From Cellulophaga lytica DSM 7489 (GTDB lineage Bacteria; Bacteroidota; Bacteroidia; Flavobacteriales; Flavobacteriaceae): a DNA stretch of 64,000 bases. Each line of letters opens with the position of its first letter. The first letter of the stretch is position 1. The notes under the pieces are model-generated. The model saw only the letters and a program-made list of their open reading frames with translations, was not told the origin of the DNA and did no database searches. The stretch lies in NCBI RefSeq assembly GCF_000190595.1, contig NC_015167.1:2345501-2409500 (forward strand), in the 5' to 3' direction. A program made the position numbers and the translations under genes. Below are positions 27,032 through 35,161 of the stretch, one piece after another.

Positions 27032-28576
27032 ATGAAATTCCCAAATTTTACCATACTACTTTTAACCATACTACTGTTTTTTGGTTGTTCTAAGGAAGAA
27101 GACAAACTACCACCAGATCCTGTAAAAGGAGATTTACAAATTTTAAGCTTTCAGTTTTTAGCAGATAACAACTCTTCAATATCAAATGACGTAATAGGTG
27201 AAATTAATGAAGATGAAAATAAAATTTATTTAAGTTTACCATTTAATACATCTGTAACTTCATTAACTCCAACAATAACAATTACTAATGGTGCTACAAT
27301 CACCCCTGGTAATAATAAAACACAAGATTTTTTAGAACCTATAGATTATGTGCTTTCTAAAGCTGGGCTTAACAACGTTACTTATTCAGTTATTGTAACT
27401 TTAGAAGAAGAGCAAGAAGAAAGTGATGCTTCAATTTTAAACTTTTCTTTTTTAAAGGAAAATAATGCTAGTTTATCTGATAATTATGAAGCTGTAATTG
27501 AAAATAATGAGATTAAATTACAAATATCAGAAAAAGAAGATTTACAGAGCATTATTCCAATAATTGAAATTTCCGAAGGAGCTACAATATCACCAACAAT
27601 TGATACTGGTATAGACTTTAGAAATGATGTTGTATTTACTGTAACCTCTGAAAACGGTGAAGTACAAAAAGAGTATACAGTAAAAATAGTAAGGTTAAGG
27701 AGTGTTAAGGATGTTGTTAAATTTGAGGTTACTATTGATGATAAAGCATTTGAAGCAATTATTAATAATGATTTAAATGAGATTAGATTGAAAGTTCCTG
27801 AAGGTACAGATATTACCAGCTTAACTCCAGAAACTCAATTGTCAGATAAAGCTGAAGTCTCACCTTTAAGTGGAACATCTCAAAATTTTTCTAATCCTGT
27901 TATTTATACAGTAACAGCTGAAGATGGTTCAGAAAAAGAATATACTGTTTATGTGGGTTTTTTAAGTCCTTTAGAGTCAGATAGGCAGTTTTTAGAAGAA
28001 TTGTATAACGTAAACGAAGCTTATAACTCACCATCATTTTATTTAGATTGGGATTTAGAGGCCTCTACAATGCAAAACTGGGAAGGCGTTACAATTGTTG
28101 ATGGTAGAGTGTCAAAACTTGTGATTTCTGGAGTAAGCATCAATGAAATTCCTGTTAGCATAACCGCTTTAAATCAATTAAAAACCTTAACTATTTCTGG
28201 AAAAAGTTTAGCTATTTTACCACCAGAAATAGGGAGCTTAGAACATTTAGATACATTGACTTTATACGATAATCAGTTAACAAGTTTACCCATAGAAATA
28301 GGAAACCTACAGTCTTTAAAAGGATTATTTTTAAGAAATAATTTATTAGAACAATTACCTGTAGAATTAGGAAACTTAAATAATTTATCAATTTTAGAAG
28401 TTCAAAATAATAATTTAAACAAATTACCAGTAGAAATTTCTAATATTCCTAATTTGCTGTTGTTAAATATTACCAATAACCCTTTAACAGAAATACCACA
28501 AGAAATATGTGAAATGACCACAGAAGGAGGAAGACAGATTACAATTTCAAAAGATACTGACGATGAATGCAAGTAA
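27032..28576 (+). CDS. surface lipoprotein with three DUF5018-like repeats and LRRs
   Basis: A 514-residue protein with signal peptide and lipobox (LLFFGC, Cys19). After it come three Ig-like repeats of about 85-90 residues (about 35-125, 133-222 and 224-310), each with a pattern like TSLTPTITITNGATITP and ending in YTVTAEDGSEKEYTV. A spacer with WDLEASTMQNWEGV follows, then about five leucine-rich repeats (EIGSLEHLDTLTLYDNQLTSLP). This is a binding-type surface protein; its ligand is unknown. It overlaps no gene, but the M43 protease start is only 11 nt from its stop, so the two are probably co-transcribed. Confidence 0.85.
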   Translation: MKFPNFTILLLTILLFFGCSKEEDKLPPDPVKGDLQILSFQFLADNNSSISNDVIGEINEDENKIYLSLPFNTSVTSLTPTITITNGATITPGNNKTQDFLEPIDYVLSKAGLNNVTYSVIVTLEEEQEESDASILNFSFLKENNASLSDNYEAVIENNEIKLQISEKEDLQSIIPIIEISEGATISPTIDTGIDFRNDVVFTVTSENGEVQKEYTVKIVRLRSVKDVVKFEVTIDDKAFEAIINNDLNEIRLKVPEGTDITSLTPETQLSDKAEVSPLSGTSQNFSNPVIYTVTAEDGSEKEYTVYVGFLSPLESDRQFLEELYNVNEAYNSPSFYLDWDLEASTMQNWEGVTIVDGRVSKLVISGVSINEIPVSITALNQLKTLTISGKSLAILPPEIGSLEHLDTLTLYDNQLTSLPIEIGNLQSLKGLFLRNNLLEQLPVELGNLNNLSILEVQNNNLNKLPVEISNIPNLLLLNITNNPLTEIPQEICEMTTEGGRQITISKDTDDECK

Positions 28577-28587
28577 CAAACTCACTA

Positions 28588-29493
28588 ATGAAAAAGTTTA
28601 TAATTGTTTTTAGTATAGTACTTATTTACGCATGCAGTAAAACAGATGCAGCGGACAATATACCAGACGTAGTACCTGATGATGAAATTATTACCATACC
28701 CGTGGTTGTTCATATTGTTAATTATGCTCCAAATCCTTTTGATATTAGTGATGAAAAGATTTTTTCACAAATAGCTGTACTCAATAAAGATTTTAGAAAG
28801 CGAAATGTAGATGTTACTAATGTACCTGATGAGTTTGTTCATTTAGCGGCAGATACTAAAATTCAGTTTAAATTAGCAGTTATTGATCCTTTAGGTAACG
28901 CAACAACAGGCATAATAAGATCATCTAGCGAGGTTACAGGTTGGGACGGAAAGACATCTGTGTTTGATGAAACAGCAATAGAAAATTTTAAACTTTATTA
29001 TTCAGATAAAGGAGGCCAAGATGCTTGGCAAAAAAACTATTTAAATATATGGGTTGCAGATTTAAGTGATCGTCATGGTAATTTGGGTCTAGGAGGTTAT
29101 GCAACTTTTCCTGGAGCAGACCCAAGAATAGATGGTGTTGTAATAGATCCAAGAGTATTTGGAACCTTACCTCCTTTAATTAAAAATTTTGATTTAGGAA
29201 GAACGTTAACTCATGAAATAGGTCATTGGCTTAATTTACTACATATTTATGGTAAAGACGGAGATTGTGAAGAGGGTGATTTAATAGATGATACTCCCAC
29301 TCAAAAATCACAATATTTAGGTGTGCCTAGTTATCCTCAAAATTCATGCGAAACAAATGATATGTATATGAATTTTATGGACAGGGTTAATGACAATGCA
29401 ATGTATATGTTTACCCACGGTCAAAAAAAAAGAATGCGTTCTGTATTTAATAAAAATAAAGCAAGGAGGTCTTTGTATATAAGCTCAAAATAA
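28588..29493 (+). CDS. M43 family (pappalysin-like) zinc metalloprotease, lipoprotein
   Basis: From ATG 28588 the protein has 301 residues with signal peptide and lipobox (LIYAC, Cys16). The catalytic HExxHxxxxxH motif is HEIGHWLNLLH (His209, Glu210, His213, His219). The Met-turn region is YMNFMDR. Typical M43 segments are IPVVVHIV near the N-terminus, KNYLNIWVADL, and the end FTHGQKKRMRSVF. The start at 28567 overlaps the preceding gene and adds seven residues before the signal peptide, so 28588 is preferred. It presumably cleaves extracellular proteins; coupling to the LRR lipoprotein suggests a shared surface role. Confidence 0.92.
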   Translation: MKKFIIVFSIVLIYACSKTDAADNIPDVVPDDEIITIPVVVHIVNYAPNPFDISDEKIFSQIAVLNKDFRKRNVDVTNVPDEFVHLAADTKIQFKLAVIDPLGNATTGIIRSSSEVTGWDGKTSVFDETAIENFKLYYSDKGGQDAWQKNYLNIWVADLSDRHGNLGLGGYATFPGADPRIDGVVIDPRVFGTLPPLIKNFDLGRTLTHEIGHWLNLLHIYGKDGDCEEGDLIDDTPTQKSQYLGVPSYPQNSCETNDMYMNFMDRVNDNAMYMFTHGQKKRMRSVFNKNKARRSLYISSK

Positions 29494-29786
29494 TTGTAAA
29501 CAAAACATTTATATTAATTGAGAGGTAATCTTTTTACATAAAATTTTATTCTAATTCAAAAGATAAAGGTGAGAAGGTAATCCCAGGTTTTGGAAAAATA
29601 GAGAGTTATTACAAAAAAATACTTATCCTGAAATATTTAAATTTGATATAAGCATTAATTTTTACTTCTTGGAAGGAAGGTGCACCATAAACACAAAATT
29701 TGTAAGGTTCATGATGTAGTTTTAACATAAGATGTTCTTCATAAAAAATCTAAAGGAAATAGTTATTTAAGAATACAATAAAATAA
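29494..29786. other. 326-bp region after the M43 gene, holding a decayed reading frame
   Basis: This spacer between the convergent M43 gene and purE holds a minus-strand gene remnant (29546-29749) and a terminator hairpin (29787-29816). Nothing else is visible. Confidence 0.5.
29546..29749 (-). pseudogene. possible decayed gene fragment
   Basis: A single minus-strand frame from about 29749 to a stop at 29546 reads as protein-like sequence (for example HHEPYKFCVYGAPSFQEV, and PKPGITFSPLSFELE at the end) but is broken in the middle by two consecutive TAA codons, with another stop before the first ATG (29728). It looks like the C-terminal remnant of a lost gene. I do not recognise the family, and chance cannot be excluded. 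Confidence 0.3.
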
Positions 29787-29816
29787 AAAAGCAAGTACAG
29801 TAATGTACTTGCTTTT
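29787..29816. terminator. bidirectional rho-independent terminator
   Basis: A perfect 12-bp stem (AAAAGCAAGTAC pairing with GTACTTGCTTTT) with a 6-nt loop lies just after the purE stop. It ends the purKE transcript and could also stop transcription from the M43 side. Confidence 0.85.
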
Positions 29817-29819
29817 AAT

Positions 29820-30305
29820 TTATTTGTTTATGCTTTTAGCTCCTTCAATAACTTTTTGTTTTAATCCTTCTTTGTAAAAAATAACTTTATCTAACACACA
29901 TTTATCTGACGCTCCAATAATTTGTGCAGCTAAAATACCTGCGTTTTTTGCACCATTTAAAGCAACAGTTGCAACTGGTACACCACCTGGCATTTGTAAA
30001 ATAGACAAAACAGAATCCCAACCATCTATAGAGTTGCTACTTTTTACAGGAACACCAATAACTGGTAAAGGAGACATAGATGCTACCATACCTGGTAAAT
30101 GTGCAGCACCACCAGCACCAGCAATAATAACACTATAACCATTTGTATGTGCATTTTTGCTAAAGTCGAATAATTTTTCTGGGGTACGGTGAGCAGAAAC
30201 AATATCTACATCTACCTCAATATCAAAACCTTTTAAAATATCTATTGCGTCTTGCATTACAGGAAGGTCACTTGTGCTTCCCATTACTACGGCTACTTTG
30301 CTCAT
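29820..30305 (-). CDS. purE: N5-carboxyaminoimidazole ribonucleotide mutase
   Basis: A 161-residue class I PurE that converts N5-CAIR to CAIR in purine synthesis. The signature begins at the N-terminus with VVMGSTSDLPVM, followed by SAHRTPEKLFDF with the catalytic histidine, IIAGAGGAAHLPGM and the GVPVKSSNSIDGWDSVLSILQMPGGVPVATVA stretch. The length is normal. It is the second gene of a two-gene operon, 3 nt after purK, the enzyme that makes its substrate. Confidence 0.97.
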   Translation of the reverse strand: MSKVAVVMGSTSDLPVMQDAIDILKGFDIEVDVDIVSAHRTPEKLFDFSKNAHTNGYSVIIAGAGGAAHLPGMVASMSPLPVIGVPVKSSNSIDGWDSVLSILQMPGGVPVATVALNGAKNAGILAAQIIGASDKCVLDKVIFYKEGLKQKVIEGAKSINK

Positions 30306-30308
30306 AAT

Positions 30309-31463
30309 TTATTCGCTTATTACTTTAATTGTATTTTTTACTTGCTCTGCTATTTCACGAGCCTTATCTATATCTTTATTTACAATAGTTACGTGTCCCA
30401 TTTTACGAAAAGGTCTTGTTTCCTTTTTGCCGTAAATATGTGGTGTAACTCCTTCTAATTTTAAAATGTCTTCCATATTTTGGTACACTACATTGCCAGT
30501 ATACCCTTCTGCGCCAACAAGGTTTACCATAATACCAGCTACTTTACTTTTTGTATCGCCTAATGGCAAACCAAGTATAGCACGTATATGTTGTTCAAAC
30601 TGGTTGGTGTAGCTAGCTTCAATACTATAATGTCCACTATTGTGTGGTCTAGGGGCAACCTCATTCACTAATATTTCATCCTCATTTGTTTGAAACATTT
30701 CTACAGCCAATAAACCAACGTGTTTAATTTTATCTGCTACTTGCAAAGCCACTTTTTGTGCTTTTTGGGCAACAGCGTCTGGTATTCTAGCCGGACAAAT
30801 AACATATTCTACCTGGTTGGCTTCTGGGTGAAACTCCATTTCTACCACAGGGTATGTTTTAACTTCTCCGTTACTACTACGAGCAACAATTACAGCAAGT
30901 TCGTTTTTAAACGGTACCATATCTTCTGCAATACACTCTACATTTGGCAAACCTTCTAAGTCAGAAAAATTACGTACAACTTTAACACCTTGGCCATCAT
31001 AACCAAACTGTGCACATTTCCAAACAAACGGAAAACTTAACCCTCCATTTTCTATACTGTCTTTAATTTCACTGGTGTAAGCAAACCTGTGAAAATCTGC
31101 AGTAGGTATATTATTGTCTACGTAAAATAATTTTTGAGTAGCCTTATTATGTATAATTCGCAAAGCACTAGTTGGTGGGTATACTTTTTTACCTTCGTCT
31201 TCTAATTTTTCAAGCGCAGATAAATTTACGTTTTCAATTTCAATAGTAAGTATGTCTACCGTTTTACCAAAATTGTAAACGGTGTCAAAATCTAAAATAT
31301 TACCCTTAACAAATTGATTGCAAGCTATGCTAGATGGTGCATCTTCTGAAGCCTCTAAAACCTTGGTAAATATGTCTAGTTTACGGGTTTCATAAAGCAT
31401 CATTTTTCCTAATTGGCCACCACCTAAGATGCCCAGTTTAAAATCTGAAGAAAAAAAGTTCAT
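30309..31463 (-). CDS. purK: 5-(carboxyamino)imidazole ribonucleotide synthase
   Basis: An ATP-grasp enzyme of 384 residues from ATG 31463 that makes N5-CAIR from AIR, bicarbonate and ATP. GILGGGQLGKMM is the N-terminal Gly-rich loop. The ATP-grasp core includes FPFVWKCAQFGYDGQG and the metal-binding EVAPRPHNSGHYSIEA. The upstream ATG at 31508 adds 15 residues unlike the family. The start chosen here lies 34 nt downstream of a TATTTTTG promoter element, and the gene is divergent from hpt-adk. Confidence 0.97.
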   Translation of the reverse strand: MNFFSSDFKLGILGGGQLGKMMLYETRKLDIFTKVLEASEDAPSSIACNQFVKGNILDFDTVYNFGKTVDILTIEIENVNLSALEKLEDEGKKVYPPTSALRIIHNKATQKLFYVDNNIPTADFHRFAYTSEIKDSIENGGLSFPFVWKCAQFGYDGQGVKVVRNFSDLEGLPNVECIAEDMVPFKNELAVIVARSSNGEVKTYPVVEMEFHPEANQVEYVICPARIPDAVAQKAQKVALQVADKIKHVGLLAVEMFQTNEDEILVNEVAPRPHNSGHYSIEASYTNQFEQHIRAILGLPLGDTKSKVAGIMVNLVGAEGYTGNVVYQNMEDILKLEGVTPHIYGKKETRPFRKMGHVTIVNKDIDKAREIAEQVKNTIKVISE

Positions 31464-31497
31464 TTTTGTAATTTTAGCAGTATTGTTAACTTGGTAA

Positions 31498-31505
31498 CAA
31501 AAATA
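31498..31505 (-). promoter_or_regulatory. -7 promoter element for purKE
   Basis: TATTTTTG on the minus strand matches TAnnTTTG and ends 34 nt before the purK ATG at 31463. It lies within the longer purK frame, which argues against the 31508 start. Confidence 0.5.
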
Positions 31506-31558
31506 CACTTAAATCTTAAAACTGCTCTTGTATATCCTAAAAAGAGAAATCAAAATGG

Positions 31559-31566
31559 TATATTTG
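31559..31566 (+). promoter_or_regulatory. -7 promoter element for hpt-adk
   Basis: TATATTTG matches TAnnTTTG and ends 24 nt upstream of the TTG start at 31591. It faces the purK promoter element about 53 bp away. Confidence 0.5.
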
Positions 31567-31590
31567 CGCTTTTACTAAAAGAACATTCAA

Positions 31591-32697
31591 TTGATTAAGC
31601 TACACGACAAATATTTTAGACCTTATTTAACAGAGCAAGAAATATTAGCTGCAGTTAAAAAAATTGCAGGTCAGATTGCCGAAGACTATAAAAACGAGAC
31701 TCCGGTATTTATTGGTGTACTTAATGGTTCTTTTATGTTTGTAGCAGATTTATTAAAAGAGTACCAACACAATTGTGAGGTTTCTTTTGTTAGATTAAGC
31801 TCTTACAGTGGCTTGTCTTCTACAGGTATTGTAGAAACACTTATAGACGTGTCTGATACTATAGAAGGTAGAAGCGTAATAATACTAGAAGATGTTATAG
31901 ATACTGGCCGTACTGTAAAACAACTAGTGCATATGTTTAGCAATAGTAATGTAAAGGAGTTTAAAATTGCAACATTATTTTACAAACCATCTGTATATTC
32001 TGGAGAGTATAATATAGACTATGTAGGTATAGAAATACCAAATAAATTTATTGTAGGTTACGGGCTAGATTATAATGAGCTTGGTAGAAACCTAAGAGAA
32101 GTGTATCAACTAAATCAAAATAATATGATAAATCTTGTACTATTCGGGAAACCGGGAGCTGGCAAGGGCACACAGGCAAATTTTTTAAAAGAACAGTACA
32201 ATTTAAAACATATTTCTACAGGAGATGTGTTTCGTTACAATATAAAAAATGGTACAGAATTAGGTACGTTGGCAAAATCTTTTATAGATAAGGGTGAGTT
32301 GGTACCAGATGAGGTAACTATAAATATGTTAAAGGAAGAAGTAGAAAAAAATCCTGATGCTAGTGGATTTATTTTTGATGGTTTCCCAAGAACAACAGCA
32401 CAAGCAGAAGCATTAGATAACTTTTTATCTACTAAAGATATGAAGATAGATGCAACTATTGCTTTAGATGCTAATGATGAAGTTTTAATACAGCGTTTAT
32501 TAGAGCGTGGTAAAGTTAGCGGTAGATCTGATGACCAAGACGAAAGTAAAATTCGTAACAGGTTTGAAGAGTACAACCAAAAAACAGCTCCTTTACAAGC
32601 GTATTATAACAAGCAAGGTAAGTTTCATACCGTTAATGGTATAGGAGAAATAAAAGAAATTACAACTAGGCTAAGTAAAGTAATAGATACTTTATAA
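31591..32697 (+). CDS. hypoxanthine phosphoribosyltransferase-adenylate kinase fusion
   Basis: A 368-residue fusion of two nucleotide enzymes. Residues 1-~175 are a hypoxanthine/guanine phosphoribosyltransferase with the PRPP loop EDVIDTGRT (100-108). Residues ~179-368 are a complete adenylate kinase: P-loop GKPGAGKGT (186-194), ISTGDVFR, and FDGFPRTTAQAE, with the short form of the lid (no zinc-type insertion). The gene starts at TTG 31591. Met179 (32125) could in principle give a free adenylate kinase. Linking purine salvage to AMP phosphorylation in one polypeptide is the notable point. It is followed 38 nt later by obg. Confidence 0.95.
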   Translation: MIKLHDKYFRPYLTEQEILAAVKKIAGQIAEDYKNETPVFIGVLNGSFMFVADLLKEYQHNCEVSFVRLSSYSGLSSTGIVETLIDVSDTIEGRSVIILEDVIDTGRTVKQLVHMFSNSNVKEFKIATLFYKPSVYSGEYNIDYVGIEIPNKFIVGYGLDYNELGRNLREVYQLNQNNMINLVLFGKPGAGKGTQANFLKEQYNLKHISTGDVFRYNIKNGTELGTLAKSFIDKGELVPDEVTINMLKEEVEKNPDASGFIFDGFPRTTAQAEALDNFLSTKDMKIDATIALDANDEVLIQRLLERGKVSGRSDDQDESKIRNRFEEYNQKTAPLQAYYNKQGKFHTVNGIGEIKEITTRLSKVIDTL

Positions 32698-32735
32698 CCT
32701 AAACACTTATTATATTAATTCCATAACCTAAAACA

Positions 32736-33737
32736 ATGACCGAGGGTAATTTTGTAGACTATGTAAAGATGACGGTTTCTTCTGGTAACGGAGGTAAAGG
32801 CTCTGTGCACTTGCATAGAGAAAAGTATATTACCAAGGGTGGTCCAGATGGTGGTGATGGTGGCCGTGGTGGTCATATTATTTTACGTGGTAATAAAAAC
32901 TTATGGACTTTATTAAATTATAAAGTACAAAGGCATTTTAAAGCCGGACACGGAGAACACGGTAGTAAAGGCCGTAGTACAGGAGCAGATGGCGAAGACG
33001 TTTTTATGGATGTACCATTAGGTACCGTAGTTAGAAATACAGAAACTAACGAAATTGTTTTAGAAGTTACTGAACACGGAGAAGAAGTTATACTACTTAA
33101 AGGTGGTTTAGGTGGCCGTGGTAACTGGCACTTTAAAAGTAGTACCAACCAAACACCAAGGTATGCACAACCTGGTTTACCTGGAGAAGAAATGCAAATT
33201 ACCTTAGAGCTAAAAGTATTAGCAGATGTTGGTTTAGTTGGTTTTCCTAATGCAGGTAAATCTACGTTGCTATCTGTATTAACTTCTGCAAAACCTAAAA
33301 TTGCAGATTATGAGTTTACTACATTAAAACCAAACTTAGGAATTGTAAAGTACAGAGACTTTCAGAGTTTTGTAATGGCAGATATTCCTGGTATTATAGA
33401 GGGTGCTGCAGAAGGTAAAGGCCTAGGTCATTACTTTTTAAGACATATAGAGCGTAATGCTACATTATTATTTTTAATACCTGCAGATAGTAAAGATATT
33501 GGTAAGGAGTACAGAATACTTTTAAATGAACTTAAAAGGTATAATCCAGAACTTATAGATAAAGAACGTTTTGTAGTAATTTCTAAAAGTGATATGCTAG
33601 ATGATGAACTTATTGCAGAAATGAGTGCAGAGTTAGATAAAGATTTAGACGGTGCTACTTATATGTTTATTTCTTCTGTTGCACAACAAGGATTACAAGA
33701 GTTAAAAGATAAATTGTGGCAACAGCTAAACAATTAA
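32736..33737 (+). CDS. obg: GTPase Obg (CgtA)
   Basis: A 333-residue ribosome-associated GTPase. The N-terminal Obg fold is glycine-rich ([28 protein letters not shown]). The G domain has G1 [10 protein letters not shown]2 TTLKPNLG, G3 DIPGIIEGA, and G4 SKSD, with the switch sequences typical of Obg. It lacks a C-terminal extension, which is common in Bacteroidota. Obg acts in 50S subunit maturation and growth control. It follows the hpt-adk gene by 38 nt and is probably in one operon with it. Confidence 0.97.
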   Translation: MTEGNFVDYVKMTVSSGNGGKGSVHLHREKYITKGGPDGGDGGRGGHIILRGNKNLWTLLNYKVQRHFKAGHGEHGSKGRSTGADGEDVFMDVPLGTVVRNTETNEIVLEVTEHGEEVILLKGGLGGRGNWHFKSSTNQTPRYAQPGLPGEEMQITLELKVLADVGLVGFPNAGKSTLLSVLTSAKPKIADYEFTTLKPNLGIVKYRDFQSFVMADIPGIIEGAAEGKGLGHYFLRHIERNATLLFLIPADSKDIGKEYRILLNELKRYNPELIDKERFVVISKSDMLDDELIAEMSAELDKDLDGATYMFISSVAQQGLQELKDKLWQQLNN

Positions 33738-33756
33738 TGAGTTACATTGTAGGGTA

Positions 33757-33776
33757 TTATTAAATCTTTTTAATAA
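33757..33776. terminator. weak AT-only hairpin after obg
   Basis: TTATTAAA and TTTAATAA form an 8-bp stem with a 4-nt loop, 20 nt after the obg stop. It is composed only of A and T, so its use as a terminator is doubtful. Confidence 0.25.
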
Positions 33777-33839
33777 CTTTAAAAGACCATACCTCTTATT
33801 TATACCGTATAATAAGTAAGATTAATTAAATACATACTA

Positions 33840-34364
33840 ATGAAAAACTACATATCTCTACTATTTATTATACTGTTGGTTTCATGCAATACTGTACGTG
33901 TAAATTATGATTATGATAAAGATTTAGACTTTACAGCGTATACTACTTATGGTTTTTATAGAGATATGAATACTGGTTTAAATGATTTAGATACCAAGCG
34001 CCTATTAAATGCTATAGAAGATGTTATGCGCACCAAAGGTTTTAAATTGGCAGAAGAACCAGAACTTTATATTAACATTACTGCACAAGTATATAAAGGA
34101 GCACCAAGCAACTCTGTTGGTGTTGGCTTAGGTGGTGGCGGTAACAATATTGGTGGCGGCCTATCTGTAGGAGTTCCAATTGGTGGTGCCCAGTTGCAAC
34201 GCGAAATTACCTTTGACTTTATAGACGTACAACGAGATGCTTTGGTTTGGCAAGCTGTAAGTGTTAGTGGTTATAAAGAAAACCAAACCCCAGAAGCCAA
34301 AGAACTTAAACTACTGCAAATAGTAGAAAAAGCACTAAGTAAATACCCGCCTAAGGTAAAATAG
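33840..34364 (+). CDS. DUF4136 family lipoprotein
   Basis: A 174-residue lipoprotein with a lipobox (LLVSC, Cys16). The domain resembles DUF4136: YDYDKDLDFTAYTTYGFY at the N-terminus, GFKLAEEPELYINITAQVYKG in the middle, then a glycine-rich loop (GVGLGGGGNNIGGG) and ITFDFIDVQRDALVWQAV. The function of the family is unknown; members are envelope proteins. It lies 103 nt after obg, probably as its own transcription unit. Confidence 0.85.
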   Translation: MKNYISLLFIILLVSCNTVRVNYDYDKDLDFTAYTTYGFYRDMNTGLNDLDTKRLLNAIEDVMRTKGFKLAEEPELYINITAQVYKGAPSNSVGVGLGGGGNNIGGGLSVGVPIGGAQLQREITFDFIDVQRDALVWQAVSVSGYKENQTPEAKELKLLQIVEKALSKYPPKVK

Positions 34365-34438
34365 TTGTTAGTTTGTTTGCTGCAAACTAAGTAGTTATGT
34401 ACTGCAAATACAGCAATTTCAATTCAATTCTTCAAAAT

Positions 34439-34466
34439 TACCGTTCGCAATTCTTAAATTACCGTT
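34439..34466 (+). promoter_or_regulatory. tandem LytTR operator, copy 1
   Basis: TACCGTT occurs at 34439-34445 and again at 34460-34466, exactly 21 bp apart in the same orientation, the two-helical-turn spacing of known LytTR binding sites. The second half-site is followed by nnTCATAAA, as in copy 2. It lies 36 nt upstream of the -7-like TACCTTTA. Confidence 0.65.
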
Positions 34467-34502
34467 TGTCATAAAACGGATTTTTTTAGGGATAAGTTGC
34501 TA

Positions 34503-34510
34503 TACCTTTA
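34503..34510 (+). promoter_or_regulatory. -7 promoter element for the first small membrane protein
   Basis: TACCTTTA differs from TAnnTTTG at the last base only. It starts exactly 36 nt after the second half-site of LytTR operator copy 1, the same distance as in copy 2. Confidence 0.45.
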
Positions 34511-34553
34511 CATCATAATTAAACAACTAATAATAACCTTAAATTTTAGTATT

Positions 34554-34688
34554 ATGAAAAATAGAATAGCAATCATCAAAAAAGCAGAACAAATTAAAGC
34601 CTTATTAATATGTAGCATTATAGCAATAGTGCCAGTATACCACGTAGGCTACAAATTAGGCGGTGCTATTGTACAGTTATTTGTGTAA
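34554..34688 (+). CDS. 44-residue single-pass membrane protein, LytTR locus copy 1
   Basis: From ATG 34554 a 44-residue product has a basic N-terminus (MKNRIAIIKKAEQIKA), one membrane helix, and a C-terminus with HVGYKLGGAIVQLF. This ending matches the LGYNFGKLLYYLGF end of the second small protein. An upstream in-frame ATG at 34497 would lie upstream of the -7 element and is rejected. No family is known to me. Expression is probably controlled by the LytTR regulator encoded 1.7 kb downstream, through operator copy 1. It might be a signal, an inhibitor or an envelope-stress effector. Confidence 0.6.
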   Translation: MKNRIAIIKKAEQIKALLICSIIAIVPVYHVGYKLGGAIVQLFV

Positions 34689-34711
34689 TAAACCAAGGTG
34701 TTAACGTGTAT

Positions 34712-34739
34712 TACCGTTTAGGTTTTAAATACTACCGTT
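34712..34739 (+). promoter_or_regulatory. tandem LytTR operator, copy 2
   Basis: TACCGTT at 34712-34718 and 34733-34739, again exactly 21 bp apart and followed by nnTCATAAA. It lies 36 nt upstream of the -7 element TATTTTTG, the same spacing as copy 1. Confidence 0.65.
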
Positions 34740-34775
34740 CATCATAAATTACCTAAAAAGACATTTAAACTATTT

Positions 34776-34783
34776 TATTTTTG
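34776..34783 (+). promoter_or_regulatory. -7 promoter element for the second small membrane protein
   Basis: TATTTTTG matches TAnnTTTG exactly. The predicted transcript would carry a leader of about 90 nt that contains the TCATCAATCAA repeats. Confidence 0.5.
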
Positions 34784-34785
34784 AA

Positions 34786-34852
34786 TCATCAATCAAAAAA
34801 CAAATCATCAATCAATCAACAACAGTTCATTAATAAATAGTTCATCAATCAA
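34786..34852 (+). repeat. three direct repeats of TCATCAATCAA in the mRNA leader
   Basis: The 11-mer TCATCAATCAA occurs exactly at 34786-34796, 34805-34815 and 34842-34852, all within the predicted leader of the second small membrane protein gene. The leader has almost no G and is probably unstructured. It could help translation start or bind a protein; the function is unknown. Confidence 0.6.
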
Positions 34853-34879
34853 AATCATCATTTTTAAAAACTAACAGTT

Positions 34880-35014
34880 ATGCAGAAACCAACAACCCAA
34901 ACCCAAAAAGTAAATACAATTGCTTATGGTATTTTAATTAGCACTTTTGCACTTGCACTACTTTTTGGTTTAGGTTACAACTTTGGTAAACTTTTGTACT
35001 ACTTAGGATTTTAA
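34880..35014 (+). CDS. 44-residue single-pass membrane protein, LytTR locus copy 2
   Basis: ATG 34880 opens a 44-residue product with a polar N-terminus (MQKPTTQTQKVNT), one membrane helix (YGILISTFALALLFGLGY) and the end LGYNFGKLLYYLGF. Length, topology and the GYxxG C-terminus match the protein at 34554-34688, suggesting distant paralogues. Its promoter carries LytTR operator copy 2. It is too short for standard gene calling and is easily missed. No family is known to me. Confidence 0.6.
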   Translation: MQKPTTQTQKVNTIAYGILISTFALALLFGLGYNFGKLLYYLGF

Positions 35015-35057
35015 AAACAACTAATCAACTATTAACCATCAATCTAAAAAAAACATT

Positions 35058-35111
35058 ATGATACTACTAGCAGAATTATTGATTGTCGTAATTTTAAACA
35101 TTATCGCTTAA
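35058..35111 (+). CDS. 17-residue hydrophobic peptide, doubtful
   Basis: ATG 35058 opens a frame for MILLAELLIVVILNIIA, a single hydrophobic helix, 50 nt upstream of the kinase gene. Its codons give a plausible membrane peptide, and its start context (CATTATG) resembles that of the first small protein. At this length chance is likely, so it is listed only because of its place in the locus. Confidence 0.25.
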   Translation: MILLAELLIVVILNIIA

Positions 35112-35161
35112 ACAAAAATATATAGCCTTTACAGCGTATTAATGTATTAGAATAAAATTTA

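Noticed and set aside
34784-34870. CRISPR array suggested by TCATCAATCAA repeats
   Set aside because: The repeats are only 11 nt, irregularly spaced, low complexity, and no cas genes are present.
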